From Planctomycetota bacterium (GTDB lineage: Bacteria; Planctomycetota; UBA8108; UBA1146): a stretch of 64,000 bases of DNA. Every line of letters begins with the position of its first letter. Positions within the stretch are counted from its first letter, which is position 1. Location: contig JAAZXB010000001.1 in NCBI GenBank assembly GCA_014240375.1, positions 302,110-366,109 of the forward strand. Reading direction: 5' to 3'. Shown here piece by piece: positions 40,157-49,046 of the stretch. The position numbers were made by a program, and so were the translations under genes. Below the pieces are notes generated by a model. The model saw nothing but the letters and a program-made list of their open reading frames with translations. It was not told where the DNA came from and did no database searches.

Positions 40157-40597
40157 TCAGCGAAGTACGTATTCCAGTGCGTCCAGCACTTGCTCTGGCT
40201 GGTCGACAGTCATCTGTGCGCGCTGGGATATTTCCTTCAGGGCATGATGTAACGATGGATCTCTCACAACGATGAGAGGTTTTCCCAGAGCAATTGCAAT
40301 TCCTGCGTCCATCGCTGCGTTCCACTGTCGGAACTTTTCCCCGAACTGTGCCACCACCACATCCGAACGCGTCATCAGGATTCGAGTCCGCAGATTATTG
40401 GCTTGCGAGGCCACCTCGTCTCGCCAGCGTGGACTTCCCTGTTCTCCGAGAATCTGTTCGCCGATCCCATCGGATAGATCGTGCTCATCTTGAGGTCCAA
40501 CAAAATCGACATCGATCCCACGCTGCTGGGCCTGTTCCCTCAAACGCCCACGCCAGTCATCGTGAATCTGGCCTGCCAGGTAAACCGTCAATTGCAT
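40157..40597 (-). CDS. YtoQ family protein
   Basis: MQLTVYLAGQIHDDWRGRL...VDFVGPQDEHDLSDGIGEQILG...FRQWNAAMDAGIAIALGKPLIVVRD matches the YtoQ family as remembered. Confidence 0.85.
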   Translation of the reverse strand: MQLTVYLAGQIHDDWRGRLREQAQQRGIDVDFVGPQDEHDLSDGIGEQILGEQGSPRWRDEVASQANNLRTRILMTRSDVVVAQFGEKFRQWNAAMDAGIAIALGKPLIVVRDPSLHHALKEISQRAQMTVDQPEQVLDALEYVLR

Positions 40598-40664
40598 CTC
40601 GATCTCCCCATCCACTCGCTTGCGGAGTTCTGATCCGCCGAGGTGTTACGCTTCGTTCTGATTG

Positions 40665-42617
40665 TCATCGTCGATGAAACACTACCCACTCCAACATCAT
40701 CAAGAACAGCGCAGTTGCGAGAAACCAAGGCCACAATTCAGACCGAGCATCACCCCAGAAGCCTTCCTGATCTCGCTCAGGAACGGTGGTGATCCCCCCG
40801 ATGGAGGGCTTCGGTTCGATGGAACTCTCTTCCGGGGAGAGCAGGTTGACCGGAATCAGTTGCTGAATCCACTCGGAGTCAGGGTCCTTCCCCTTGCGCC
40901 ATCTCATCGTATGAATTCCCAGTTGATCCCCTGCTGAAGTCCGCAGCACCCCCTCCGGTAGCACAGGAATCTCGACCTCCTGCTCCCCGGATGGATCGGT
41001 CAACACCGCTCTCGAAACTCCTGCGCCGGCGAATATCTCGATCAGATCTCCCGATCGAATTCCGCTCTCGATACCGCTACTCACCCGTGCCAGATCTCGC
41101 AACGCAGCCTCTACGAAGAAGGGAAAAGAAGGTGTCAGCGGCCAGGGAGAAGCCAGCACATCAAAGGCCACTGCGATGCCTCGAACATCTCCCAGGTTGA
41201 AACGCGCCAGCAAAGCTCCTTCACGGCATTCGGCCATGGCACTCACTCCTGGCCGAAGCGGAAAAGGATAAGTCTCCACAACTGTTCCATCGATGGCGTT
41301 GAGCTGGCTGAATCGTAAAACAGGATCATCTTTTTGCCATGCCACTAGAACCGGCTGTGAAACCATCTCGATTTCATCTGGCCAGAATTGCAATGGACGC
41401 GCTCCGATCACCAGGTGGCCCACACCGGGTGGAAGCTGGTCAGGAATCTCCCGATCCCAGACCATTACATCGAATTCATCCGCCGCCGTATCCGGATCGA
41501 CCTCTGCCAGAGAGATCGATTCGACCACTACCGAAGGTAAAACTGACAAGGCATCATCGAGCAGGAAGTTCTTCTTCCCCACTCTCGCCACCCGGATCGA
41601 TCGGGGTTGGGAAGCGATCAGCCAGGCGCTATTGTCGTCGGGCAGTGCGTCCGTTTCATCCGGGTTCCAGTGCACCTCTATCTGATGCTTCCCGCCGCCC
41701 TGAAGTGCAAAGGAGCGAGTCCAGCGCCCTCCTCCTTCGAGATCCTTTTGCACCGCTTCCGCTACCGGATTGCCATCGAGTCGTAGATTCAATAATCCCG
41801 AGATCATCTCATCGCCGGTGTTGCGGATCTCTACCACGACCCTCAGATCTCCTTCTTCAGAGAACTCCCGCCTCGCCGCCAATGCGACGATTCCACTGTT
41901 GGCCGATGCGTCTCCGATCGAATGCAATAACACCGGAATCGGAAATGAATCGCCACTCCAGTGAGGAAGGGCTCCATCGGAAACGACGTATATCCTGGCA
42001 TCGATCTGGGGAGGCAACACCTCTTCGCCCTCCTCGGAAATCGAATCGCTGTCCATCATCGGGACCACCGAATCTTGCTTGGCGATCGAAAGGGCCAGTT
42101 CCAGTGCATCGTTGATGTGGGAGACTCCAGATCCGGCGGACAGTCCCTGCACTGCTTTTCGAAGCAGCTCAAGATCAGATGTCACCGAGGTCATCGGTTC
42201 TACCCTTGAACTGAATCGAACCACCATCCCTCTCTCGCCAGCAATCTCATCGATGATCTCATCGACCCTCTCCCGGGCCAGCTCAATCCGAGTTCTGCCA
42301 TCCGCCTCGACACTGTTCATACTCGCAGAGGTGTCCACCAGGATCAGGTTGAGTCGAGAAGTAAATCTCTGCGAGCCGGATTCCGGCGCCGCCAGTGCCA
42401 GAACCGCCAGCAGTACCGCAATCAGTTGTAACAGCAGTACCAAATTCTTGAGCAATCGCTGGAATGGCGATCGGACCCGCTCATCTTGCAGTGCTCGCCG
42501 CCACAGGATCGTGCTGGCCACGATCTTCTCGGTGCGACGAATCTTCAGAAACCACAGCAGAAGCACTGCTGGAATCAGCAGCAAGAACCACAACATCTGT
42601 GGGGCGCCCCAACTCAT
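40665..42617 (-). CDS. BatA-like membrane protein with VWA domain
   Basis: ATG 42617 (MSWGAPQMLWFLLLIPAVLLLWFLKIRR) overlaps upstream stop (ATGA); VWA motif LILVDTSASMNSV; C-terminal TM segment. Confidence 0.87.
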   Translation of the reverse strand: MSWGAPQMLWFLLLIPAVLLLWFLKIRRTEKIVASTILWRRALQDERVRSPFQRLLKNLVLLLQLIAVLLAVLALAAPESGSQRFTSRLNLILVDTSASMNSVEADGRTRIELARERVDEIIDEIAGERGMVVRFSSRVEPMTSVTSDLELLRKAVQGLSAGSGVSHINDALELALSIAKQDSVVPMMDSDSISEEGEEVLPPQIDARIYVVSDGALPHWSGDSFPIPVLLHSIGDASANSGIVALAARREFSEEGDLRVVVEIRNTGDEMISGLLNLRLDGNPVAEAVQKDLEGGGRWTRSFALQGGGKHQIEVHWNPDETDALPDDNSAWLIASQPRSIRVARVGKKNFLLDDALSVLPSVVVESISLAEVDPDTAADEFDVMVWDREIPDQLPPGVGHLVIGARPLQFWPDEIEMVSQPVLVAWQKDDPVLRFSQLNAIDGTVVETYPFPLRPGVSAMAECREGALLARFNLGDVRGIAVAFDVLASPWPLTPSFPFFVEAALRDLARVSSGIESGIRSGDLIEIFAGAGVSRAVLTDPSGEQEVEIPVLPEGVLRTSAGDQLGIHTMRWRKGKDPDSEWIQQLIPVNLLSPEESSIEPKPSIGGITTVPERDQEGFWGDARSELWPWFLATALFLMMLEWVVFHRR

Positions 42618-43513
42618 GCGAGCATCCCCCTCTGTCGTAGCATCTCCAGCACCACCCGATCGAAGGGCACCTCGGTGGAAACCTCGACCGACTGGATCTG
42701 GAATCGCCCGCACATCTTCCTGACATCTTCACGATATTCGGCCAGGATTGAATGATACGCCTCGATGATGGTCGGAGTAAAACTGACATCGACAAAGGAC
42801 TGGTCCTCGACATCGCGTAGGCGTAAGTCTCCCAGTTCTTCCGGGTGTTCCTCGCTTCTGGAAAGCAGGTGAATCAACCAGCTCTCACCGCGGGCTCCCG
42901 AGAGTTGACGCAGCGGATCCTCGATTCCCGCGGGATCCATCAGATCCGAGATGAGGATCTGGATCGCTCGGGGGGGGGCCGAAGCCGCATGAGCTCGGAT
43001 CGATGGGAGCAATGCAGTTTCAGTTCCCACCTTTAGCTCTTCCAGGATACGGACCAGCTTCAAGATGCTCCGGGTACCGCGAATCGACCCCATCACGGGT
43101 CTCAGCTCTCGATCAAACACCCTCAGTTGGACCCGATCACCGGAGGCCAGGGCAATCGCCCCCAGCGCCGCCGCTACCTGGCGAGCATGGCGCCACTTGT
43201 CCGGCTCTCCACAAGCCATCGATGCGGATGCATCGAGCAAGAGAACGACACTTCGCTCTTCTTCTTCCTCGAACAGTTTGATGAATAACTTCTCCAGACG
43301 GCCATAGATATTCCAGTCCAGATGGCGCAGATCGTCGCCGGCAACATAGTTGCGATGATCGGCAAACTCGGTCGACATTCCCCTTCTCCGGGAACGCTTT
43401 TCTCCACGTAACTTTCCCTGCACCACCTTGCGTGAGAGGAGCGCTAATCGGCCGCAACGCGCAAGAAAATCCTCATCGAGGAGTGGTTCTTCTGCGTCCC
43501 CTGGCTCGCTCAT
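42614..43513 (-). CDS. DUF58 domain protein
   Basis: ORF 299 aa; GMSTEFADHRNYVAGDDLRHLDWNIYGRLEKLFIKLFEEEEE, VVLLLDASASM. Confidence 0.93.
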   Translation of the reverse strand: MSEPGDAEEPLLDEDFLARCGRLALLSRKVVQGKLRGEKRSRRRGMSTEFADHRNYVAGDDLRHLDWNIYGRLEKLFIKLFEEEEERSVVLLLDASASMACGEPDKWRHARQVAAALGAIALASGDRVQLRVFDRELRPVMGSIRGTRSILKLVRILEELKVGTETALLPSIRAHAASAPPRAIQILISDLMDPAGIEDPLRQLSGARGESWLIHLLSRSEEHPEELGDLRLRDVEDQSFVDVSFTPTIIEAYHSILAEYREDVRKMCGRFQIQSVEVSTEVPFDRVVLEMLRQRGMLA

Positions 43514-44520
43514 ACCGCAGCCGCGGCATCTCCGACCACCTCTGGCACCACAGCCATGACAGAAGCGACGACCTGGTCGGTGTTGATTCCTTCCGCCTCC
43601 CCCTCGAATCCGAGCAGTACTCGGTGGCGCAATGCCGCCGGGGCGGTATCTCGAATATCATCAAAGGCCACATGAACACGACCGGCCAGTGCCGCTCTCA
43701 TCTTGGCGCCCAGGAGCATCGACTGCACTCCTCTTGGGCTGGCACCGTAGCGGACCCAGCGGGTCACCATCTCGGGTGCTCCATCCCCATCGGGATGGGT
43801 CGCCAGCAACATCCTCACGGCGTAATCCTGCACGTGAGAAGCGGCTTCGACCATCCGAACCCGCTGGCGGTGCTTCTCGATGGTCGGCCCATCGAGGACC
43901 GCAGCGACCTCTCCGAAATCAGCTCCGGTGGTCCGTATCAGGACTTCATTCAACTCATCTCGATCGGGGAAGGGTACATGCACCTTGAAGAGAAAGCGGT
44001 CCAGTTGCGCTTCTGGAAGCGGATAGGTCCCGTCCATCTCGAGCGGGTTCTGGGTGGCCAGCACCATGAATGGTTGTTCGAGCCGATGAGTCTCCCCTCC
44101 GGCGGTCACTTCCCCCTCCTGCATCGCTTCGAGCAATGCAGACTGAGTCTTCGGCGTCGCCCGATTGATCTCGTCCGCCAGCACTACCTGGGCAAAGATC
44201 GGCCCCGGTTCGAACTGGAATCCTTTCCTGCCCTTTTCATCCTCGGTCACGATACGAGTTCCGGTGATATCCGCCGGCATCAGATCGGGGGTGAACTGGA
44301 TGCGAGAGTAATTCAGATCGAGGCAACCGGACAGGGTCCTGACCAGCAACGTCTTGCCGAGCCCCGGGACCCCTTCCAGCAGCACGTGGCCGCCGCAAAA
44401 GAGTGCGATCAGGACCGTTTCCACCACCTCGTCCTGGCCGACGAGGATCTTGCCGACCTCATTGCGGACGCGGGTGAAATCTTCTCTGAGAATGGTGAGA
44501 TCCTGCTCCAGATCAGCCAT
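43510..44520 (-). CDS. MoxR family AAA ATPase
   Basis: ATG 44520 (MADLEQDLTILRE); GHVLLEGVPGLGKTLLVRTL Walker A, FAQVVLADEINRATPKTQSALLEAMQE, MVLATQNPLEMDGTYPLPEAQLDRF. Track ORF to 45015 is over-extended. Confidence 0.95.
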   Translation of the reverse strand: MADLEQDLTILREDFTRVRNEVGKILVGQDEVVETVLIALFCGGHVLLEGVPGLGKTLLVRTLSGCLDLNYSRIQFTPDLMPADITGTRIVTEDEKGRKGFQFEPGPIFAQVVLADEINRATPKTQSALLEAMQEGEVTAGGETHRLEQPFMVLATQNPLEMDGTYPLPEAQLDRFLFKVHVPFPDRDELNEVLIRTTGADFGEVAAVLDGPTIEKHRQRVRMVEAASHVQDYAVRMLLATHPDGDGAPEMVTRWVRYGASPRGVQSMLLGAKMRAALAGRVHVAFDDIRDTAPAALRHRVLLGFEGEAEGINTDQVVASVMAVVPEVVGDAAAAV

Positions 44521-44701
44521 TGCCCTCCCTCCTGAGGTCATGTAATCGTCACCCAATCCACGCCCTCTGGCAAGACCCACAGCAAAGTGAACTCCCTGCC
44601 CGATCCAGGATACACGTGTTGGCAGGATCCTCCGCTTCCCTCCCCTCGCCCCGGGCTCCGTGTTACACTGCCGGACTGTCCCACAAGAATGAGGAGAGAG
44701 A

Positions 44702-45994
44702 ATGATCCACATCCCGTCAGCCCGCCTTGCATCCGGAACCGCCGGATTCATGCTGGTGCTGCCCCTGTTGCTTCTGACCAGTTGTGGATCCACTCCCCAA
44801 CAGCAGCCACGACCGCAGCAGACTCCTGCAGCCGTGGTGGATTTCATACCGATCGAACTGGCGGCGGGAGTCGCCCCGGTATTTGCCGATGAAGAGGAAG
44901 CCGGAGTCAGACCTGCGACCGATGGATCCTCGGGAACCAGGCTACTGCAACTCCACCCGACCGATTCGGTCGGAGCGGTTCCCACCGAGGAAGTGGTGGT
45001 GAGAATCGCCACCAAGGAGCAGCTCGAAGCGATCGATCAGGCGCTCGCTCGGGCCGCCGATGCGAGACAGTATCCTGCGCCACCGACCCCGGCTCCCGAC
45101 CCGATCAAGGAGATCGAGACTGCGGAAGTCGAAGGTGCAGAGGTTGAAGCGGCGGCCATCGAAGTGGCCGAAGTCGTGATCGAGGAGCCGGCTGTGGACC
45201 CGATCGAACCGGTCGAGGAAGCCAGATCCACCTTCGAACGGATCCCCACCACACCCTCGATTCACCCCACCATCACCGAACCCACCATCACCGAAACGGT
45301 GGCCACCCACGGACTCGAAAGACTGATCCTGATGTGCGGCCCAGGTTCATTGACGATCCTCAGAGACCGGTCCGCCAACCAGATCGTCGCCACCGCAGAG
45401 GTGGTCTGCCACGCCTCCGACCCGCGGCGTCAGCAAGAACTGAGTGACGGTGTACGCCTCGCCATCGATGGCCCCACTGCAGGTCTCAAGAGGATTCGCG
45501 TCATCGAACCGCCGCTCGAGGCTGGGGAAGAATGCCGGGTCCATCTCAACATCATGCTCCCAGCAGCCGATGACTCCGGTTTCGCCCTCAAGATCCAGGA
45601 CAGCAGCGGCGACATCTCGGTCGCAGACTTCTCCGGTGATCTCTCGATCACCAGCTTGAAGGGATCGATCGATGTGGCCGGGGGAGTCGGATCCCTCATC
45701 ATCTCATCCGGAAATGGACCCTGTTCCGTGACCCGCTTCGAGGGTCCCATCAAGATTCGCGATGGAGCAGGCGATTGCTCACTCGGACAGATCTCCGGTG
45801 ACATCGAAGTATGGGGCCGTAACGGCGCCCTGGAGATCCGCTACATCACTGGTAATGTCACCGCCATCGATGGCCGCGACGGAATCCTCGTCCAGAGCGT
45901 GGAGGGAAATCTGACCCTTTACGGGATTCCCCTCACCGACAGTTCCATCGAGGGAGTTTCCGGAAGCGTGATGTCGAAGACAGGAGCACCCTAA
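44702..45994 (+). CDS. Lipoprotein with DUF4097-like beta-repeat C-terminal domain
   Basis: ORF 430 aa; lipobox LLLTSCGS; low-complexity Glu/Val/Ala-rich middle; DSSGDISVADFSGDLSITSLKGSIDV repeats. Confidence 0.7.
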   Translation: MIHIPSARLASGTAGFMLVLPLLLLTSCGSTPQQQPRPQQTPAAVVDFIPIELAAGVAPVFADEEEAGVRPATDGSSGTRLLQLHPTDSVGAVPTEEVVVRIATKEQLEAIDQALARAADARQYPAPPTPAPDPIKEIETAEVEGAEVEAAAIEVAEVVIEEPAVDPIEPVEEARSTFERIPTTPSIHPTITEPTITETVATHGLERLILMCGPGSLTILRDRSANQIVATAEVVCHASDPRRQQELSDGVRLAIDGPTAGLKRIRVIEPPLEAGEECRVHLNIMLPAADDSGFALKIQDSSGDISVADFSGDLSITSLKGSIDVAGGVGSLIISSGNGPCSVTRFEGPIKIRDGAGDCSLGQISGDIEVWGRNGALEIRYITGNVTAIDGRDGILVQSVEGNLTLYGIPLTDSSIEGVSGSVMSKTGAP

Positions 45995-45999
45995 CTTAC

Positions 46000-47238
46000 A
46001 TGTACATCACCCAGGGACAAAATAGCCGCCCGCTCGGTTACGAGATGAATGCGCACCCGGCGTCGTCACTCCAAGATTTCATGTCTGCCATCCACGACTA
46101 CGTGATTCCTGTCAGGGACCAGGTGTGTCCTGGCGAACCCTTCGCCATCTCGCCTCACATCGGCCAGAGTTTGGCGGGACAGTTGTCTCGAAAGGGCGTC
46201 GCGGAGTCGCTCGGAGATCAGTTGCGAGATCTCGATCTCCACATCTACAGCGCCAATGCCTTCCCGTTGAAGAACTTTCATTCCGAAGTCGTCAAGGACC
46301 AGGTTTACTTGCCTTCCTGGGCCCATGTCGCCCGCGCCAAGACCACCTGCCTCATCGCAGACGTGATGGTTCGAATCGAACCGAAGGCCCGACACCTGAC
46401 CATCTCGACCCTGGGAGGTGGTTACCGCTCTGCAGGTAACACTCCCGTGATCCTCGAGAAGATGGCGGCCGGTTACCTGAAAGTGGTCGCCCATCTGGCC
46501 CAGATCGAACAGCAGACCGGCATCCACATCGCTCTCAATGCAGAGCCGGAGCCCGATACCACCTTCGAGTGCGCTGAAGATGTGATTTCCTTCTGGAAGG
46601 AATACCTGAAACCAGCGCTCCCCGGGCTGACCAGGACCCTGCAATGCCATCGCTCTCGTGCGGAAGGGTTATTGCGTCGCCACTGGACCGTCAATCTCGA
46701 TGCCTGTCACTCGGCGGTACTGTATCGCTCTCCACTGGAAGACTGGCGCCGCCTCGACCGCGCCGGAATCCTCGTCGGTAAGACTCACATCACCAGTGCC
46801 ATCGTATTGCCCAATCCAAGTCGTTCGCCGGCAGCCTACCGGGAACTACTCGAGCACGTCGAACCTCGTTATCTCCATCAGAGTGCCCTCAAGATGAAAG
46901 ATGGAAACATCGTACGCCTCTTGGACCTGGGGGAAATCGAGCAACAAGACCTGTCTGCCATCTCCGAGGTCAGGACCCATTTCCATGTGCCCCTCTCCAA
47001 GGCAAAGCATGGAAAGTTGCACACCACTCGCGATGACGCGCAAGCCTTGTTGGCCGAAGCGCTCTCACGGAAACAGGATCCGCCACACATCGCCCTCGAG
47101 ACCTACACCTGGCCGCTGTTGACCCAAGGGATCAAGAACTCTCAGCAGCGCCAGCGACTCATCGATGGAATCGCGGCCGAGTTACGCTGGGCTCAAGACG
47201 CCTCGCTCCATCCGGTCACCAGTTCCGTAAGAAGATGA
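46000..47238 (+). CDS. eboE: EboE-like metabolite traffic protein (TIM-barrel)
   Basis: ORF 412 aa; HLTISTLGGGYR, HIALNAEPEPDTTFE, VNLDACHSAV, THFHVPL, ETYTWPLL motifs recalled from the EboE family. Confidence 0.65.
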   Translation: MYITQGQNSRPLGYEMNAHPASSLQDFMSAIHDYVIPVRDQVCPGEPFAISPHIGQSLAGQLSRKGVAESLGDQLRDLDLHIYSANAFPLKNFHSEVVKDQVYLPSWAHVARAKTTCLIADVMVRIEPKARHLTISTLGGGYRSAGNTPVILEKMAAGYLKVVAHLAQIEQQTGIHIALNAEPEPDTTFECAEDVISFWKEYLKPALPGLTRTLQCHRSRAEGLLRRHWTVNLDACHSAVLYRSPLEDWRRLDRAGILVGKTHITSAIVLPNPSRSPAAYRELLEHVEPRYLHQSALKMKDGNIVRLLDLGEIEQQDLSAISEVRTHFHVPLSKAKHGKLHTTRDDAQALLAEALSRKQDPPHIALETYTWPLLTQGIKNSQQRQRLIDGIAAELRWAQDASLHPVTSSVRR

Positions 47239-48360
47239 TCAGAGCGGTTCGCCGCAGCTGTGGAACGCCAGGATGGCGAACATCGTCGCAGCGTGGCTGA
47301 TGTAATGCTTGCCGTCACGCTTGGGTGATCGGACAAACCAGCGGCCACTCTCGCGCTGGCTCTGGCGCAGCCACTCGAGACCTCGTTGCAGTTGTGGATG
47401 GTCGACAGGGACTTCTGCCTGGCGAAGTACAAAGATGGAAAATGCCGTGGCGTAGGCATCGCTGGGCAACTTGTCGGCGACATCTTCAGGCCGTTTCCAT
47501 TTCCCCGCCCCCACATCGACCAAGCGCCAGCCTCCGTCGGGCCGTTGGCCGGCGAGAAGTTCACGACTCCACTTCTTCCTCGTCTCATCATCGACCAGTC
47601 GATCGAGCACTCCATCGAGCACTCCATCGAGGTCTCCATCGAGTCCCGACGCCGCCCACAGCATCATCCCCTTGTGGTGAAGATTCTGTGGCGGGTGGTC
47701 CCGCAGCCACCCCCGCAGACGCTCGATCCCGGCGGCGGCTGCAGCGCTTTCTCGGTACGCCTCCGGCAGGATCCCGGCTGTCACCGCTGCCAGCGTCACG
47801 CCGAAGTGATCATCCGATTCAAAGGGGGGCCAGCCACACTTGAGCCAGGCACTCCAGCCGCCATCTTCATCCTGCAGGCTCCAGATGTGATCGAGAGCGG
47901 TGCGGGTTGTGGCGGTCAGGTTCCCGTCGGTACCGATGTCGCTGATGGCGAGGAAGCAGGTGGTCGCGACCAGTCCCTCGACCGCCCCCCGCTGCCCCGA
48001 TGGCTGCTTCTTCTCGACCACGTAGCGGTTCAGGTAGCCCAGGGCAAACTCGCGAGCGCGGCGATTTTCGGGAGTGGTGGGCGCGACCCTCGCTGCGGCC
48101 ACCAGGTACAGGCCGTTGGTGTGACAGGTGACGCAGTCGCGCTGCTGCTCCCATTGCAAGGCGGTAGCATCGGCGAAGGCGACCGCACGTTTCAGGGAGA
48201 AGTGCTCGATGGAAGGCTCGTCACTGCGATTGGGTCCCCCCGCAGGGTCCTCCGGGGGGGGCGCAGCGAGCCATCCACCCAGTGCCATGGAGAGCAGGAA
48301 CAGAAGCGAGGAAATACCCATACCGGGCATGGTAGCGGTGATCGAGGAGAAGTTCGACAA
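47239..48360 (-). CDS. Squalene-cyclase-like repeat protein with CXXCH motif
   Basis: ORF 373 aa; QDEDGGWSAW, QRPDGGWRL QW-like motifs; QQRDCVTCHTNGLYL; N-terminal signal/anchor. Confidence 0.72.
   Translation of the reverse strand: MSNFSSITATMPGMGISSLLFLLSMALGGWLAAPPPEDPAGGPNRSDEPSIEHFSLKRAVAFADATALQWEQQRDCVTCHTNGLYLVAAARVAPTTPENRRAREFALGYLNRYVVEKKQPSGQRGAVEGLVATTCFLAISDIGTDGNLTATTRTALDHIWSLQDEDGGWSAWLKCGWPPFESDDHFGVTLAAVTAGILPEAYRESAAAAAGIERLRGWLRDHPPQNLHHKGMMLWAASGLDGDLDGVLDGVLDRLVDDETRKKWSRELLAGQRPDGGWRLVDVGAGKWKRPEDVADKLPSDAYATAFSIFVLRQAEVPVDHPQLQRGLEWLRQSQRESGRWFVRSPKRDGKHYISHAATMFAILAFHSCGEPL
47603..47650. repeat. 12-bp imperfect tandem repeat (tcgagcactcca), 3-4 copies, within CDS
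   Basis: Direct reading; encodes LDGDLDGVLDGVLD on the minus strand. Confidence 0.85.
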
Positions 48361-48425
48361 GGAACTGGATGTGGCCCCCTCGCCACTCGATGCTGTCGGG
48401 AAGCACCTCGAAAGGGAGTTTACAC

Positions 48426-49034
48426 ATGACGATCCAGAAACTGATTTCGATCACCACACTGGCACTGCTGATCAGCGTCGTTGCCGGTTGCGAGAAGAAC
48501 CAACCCGGCCAGGGACAAACCCAGGCGATGGATGAAAAAGATCATCAGAAGATGTCCGCTGTCGACAGCCAGCGGCAGTCCGGGCAGGTGCTGGTGGCAG
48601 TGATGACTCCCACCGCCGGCAATGAGGCACACGGCAGCGTCACCTTCACCGGCACCGACGATGGAATCATGGTCACTGCAAACATCGCAGGGCTCACCCC
48701 CGGCGTTCACGCCATCCACATCCATCAGTTTGGCGATCTCCGCAAGAACGATGGCAAGGGCACAGGTGGCCACTACAACCCCGAGGGGCACGATCATGCC
48801 CTCCCCGAGAGTGACACCCGTCATGCCGGAGACCTTGGCAACCTCACCGCAGGAGCCGATGGAAACTCCAGCTACTCGATCTTGATTCACAATGTCACCT
48901 TCGATGGCCAGCACAACCCGATCATCGGCAGGGGTGTCATCATCCACGCCAAGGCCGATGACGGCGGACAACCCACCGGCAACGCCGGCGCCCGGGTGAG
49001 CCAGGGAACCATCGGCTACGCCAATCCGGGGTAG
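48426..49034 (+). CDS. sodC: Cu/Zn superoxide dismutase family lipoprotein
   Basis: ATG 48426 (MTIQKLISITTLALLISVVAGCEKN lipobox); HAIHIHQFGD, GGHYNPEGHDH, RHAGDLGN, GRGVIIHAKADDGG, GNAGARVSQGTIG. Confidence 0.92.
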   Translation: MTIQKLISITTLALLISVVAGCEKNQPGQGQTQAMDEKDHQKMSAVDSQRQSGQVLVAVMTPTAGNEAHGSVTFTGTDDGIMVTANIAGLTPGVHAIHIHQFGDLRKNDGKGTGGHYNPEGHDHALPESDTRHAGDLGNLTAGADGNSSYSILIHNVTFDGQHNPIIGRGVIIHAKADDGGQPTGNAGARVSQGTIGYANPG

Positions 49035-49046
49035 GCGTACCTCCGG

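Noticed and set aside
43432-44535. Plus-strand ORF of 367 aa
   Set aside because: Antisense to the MoxR ATPase with intact Walker motifs.
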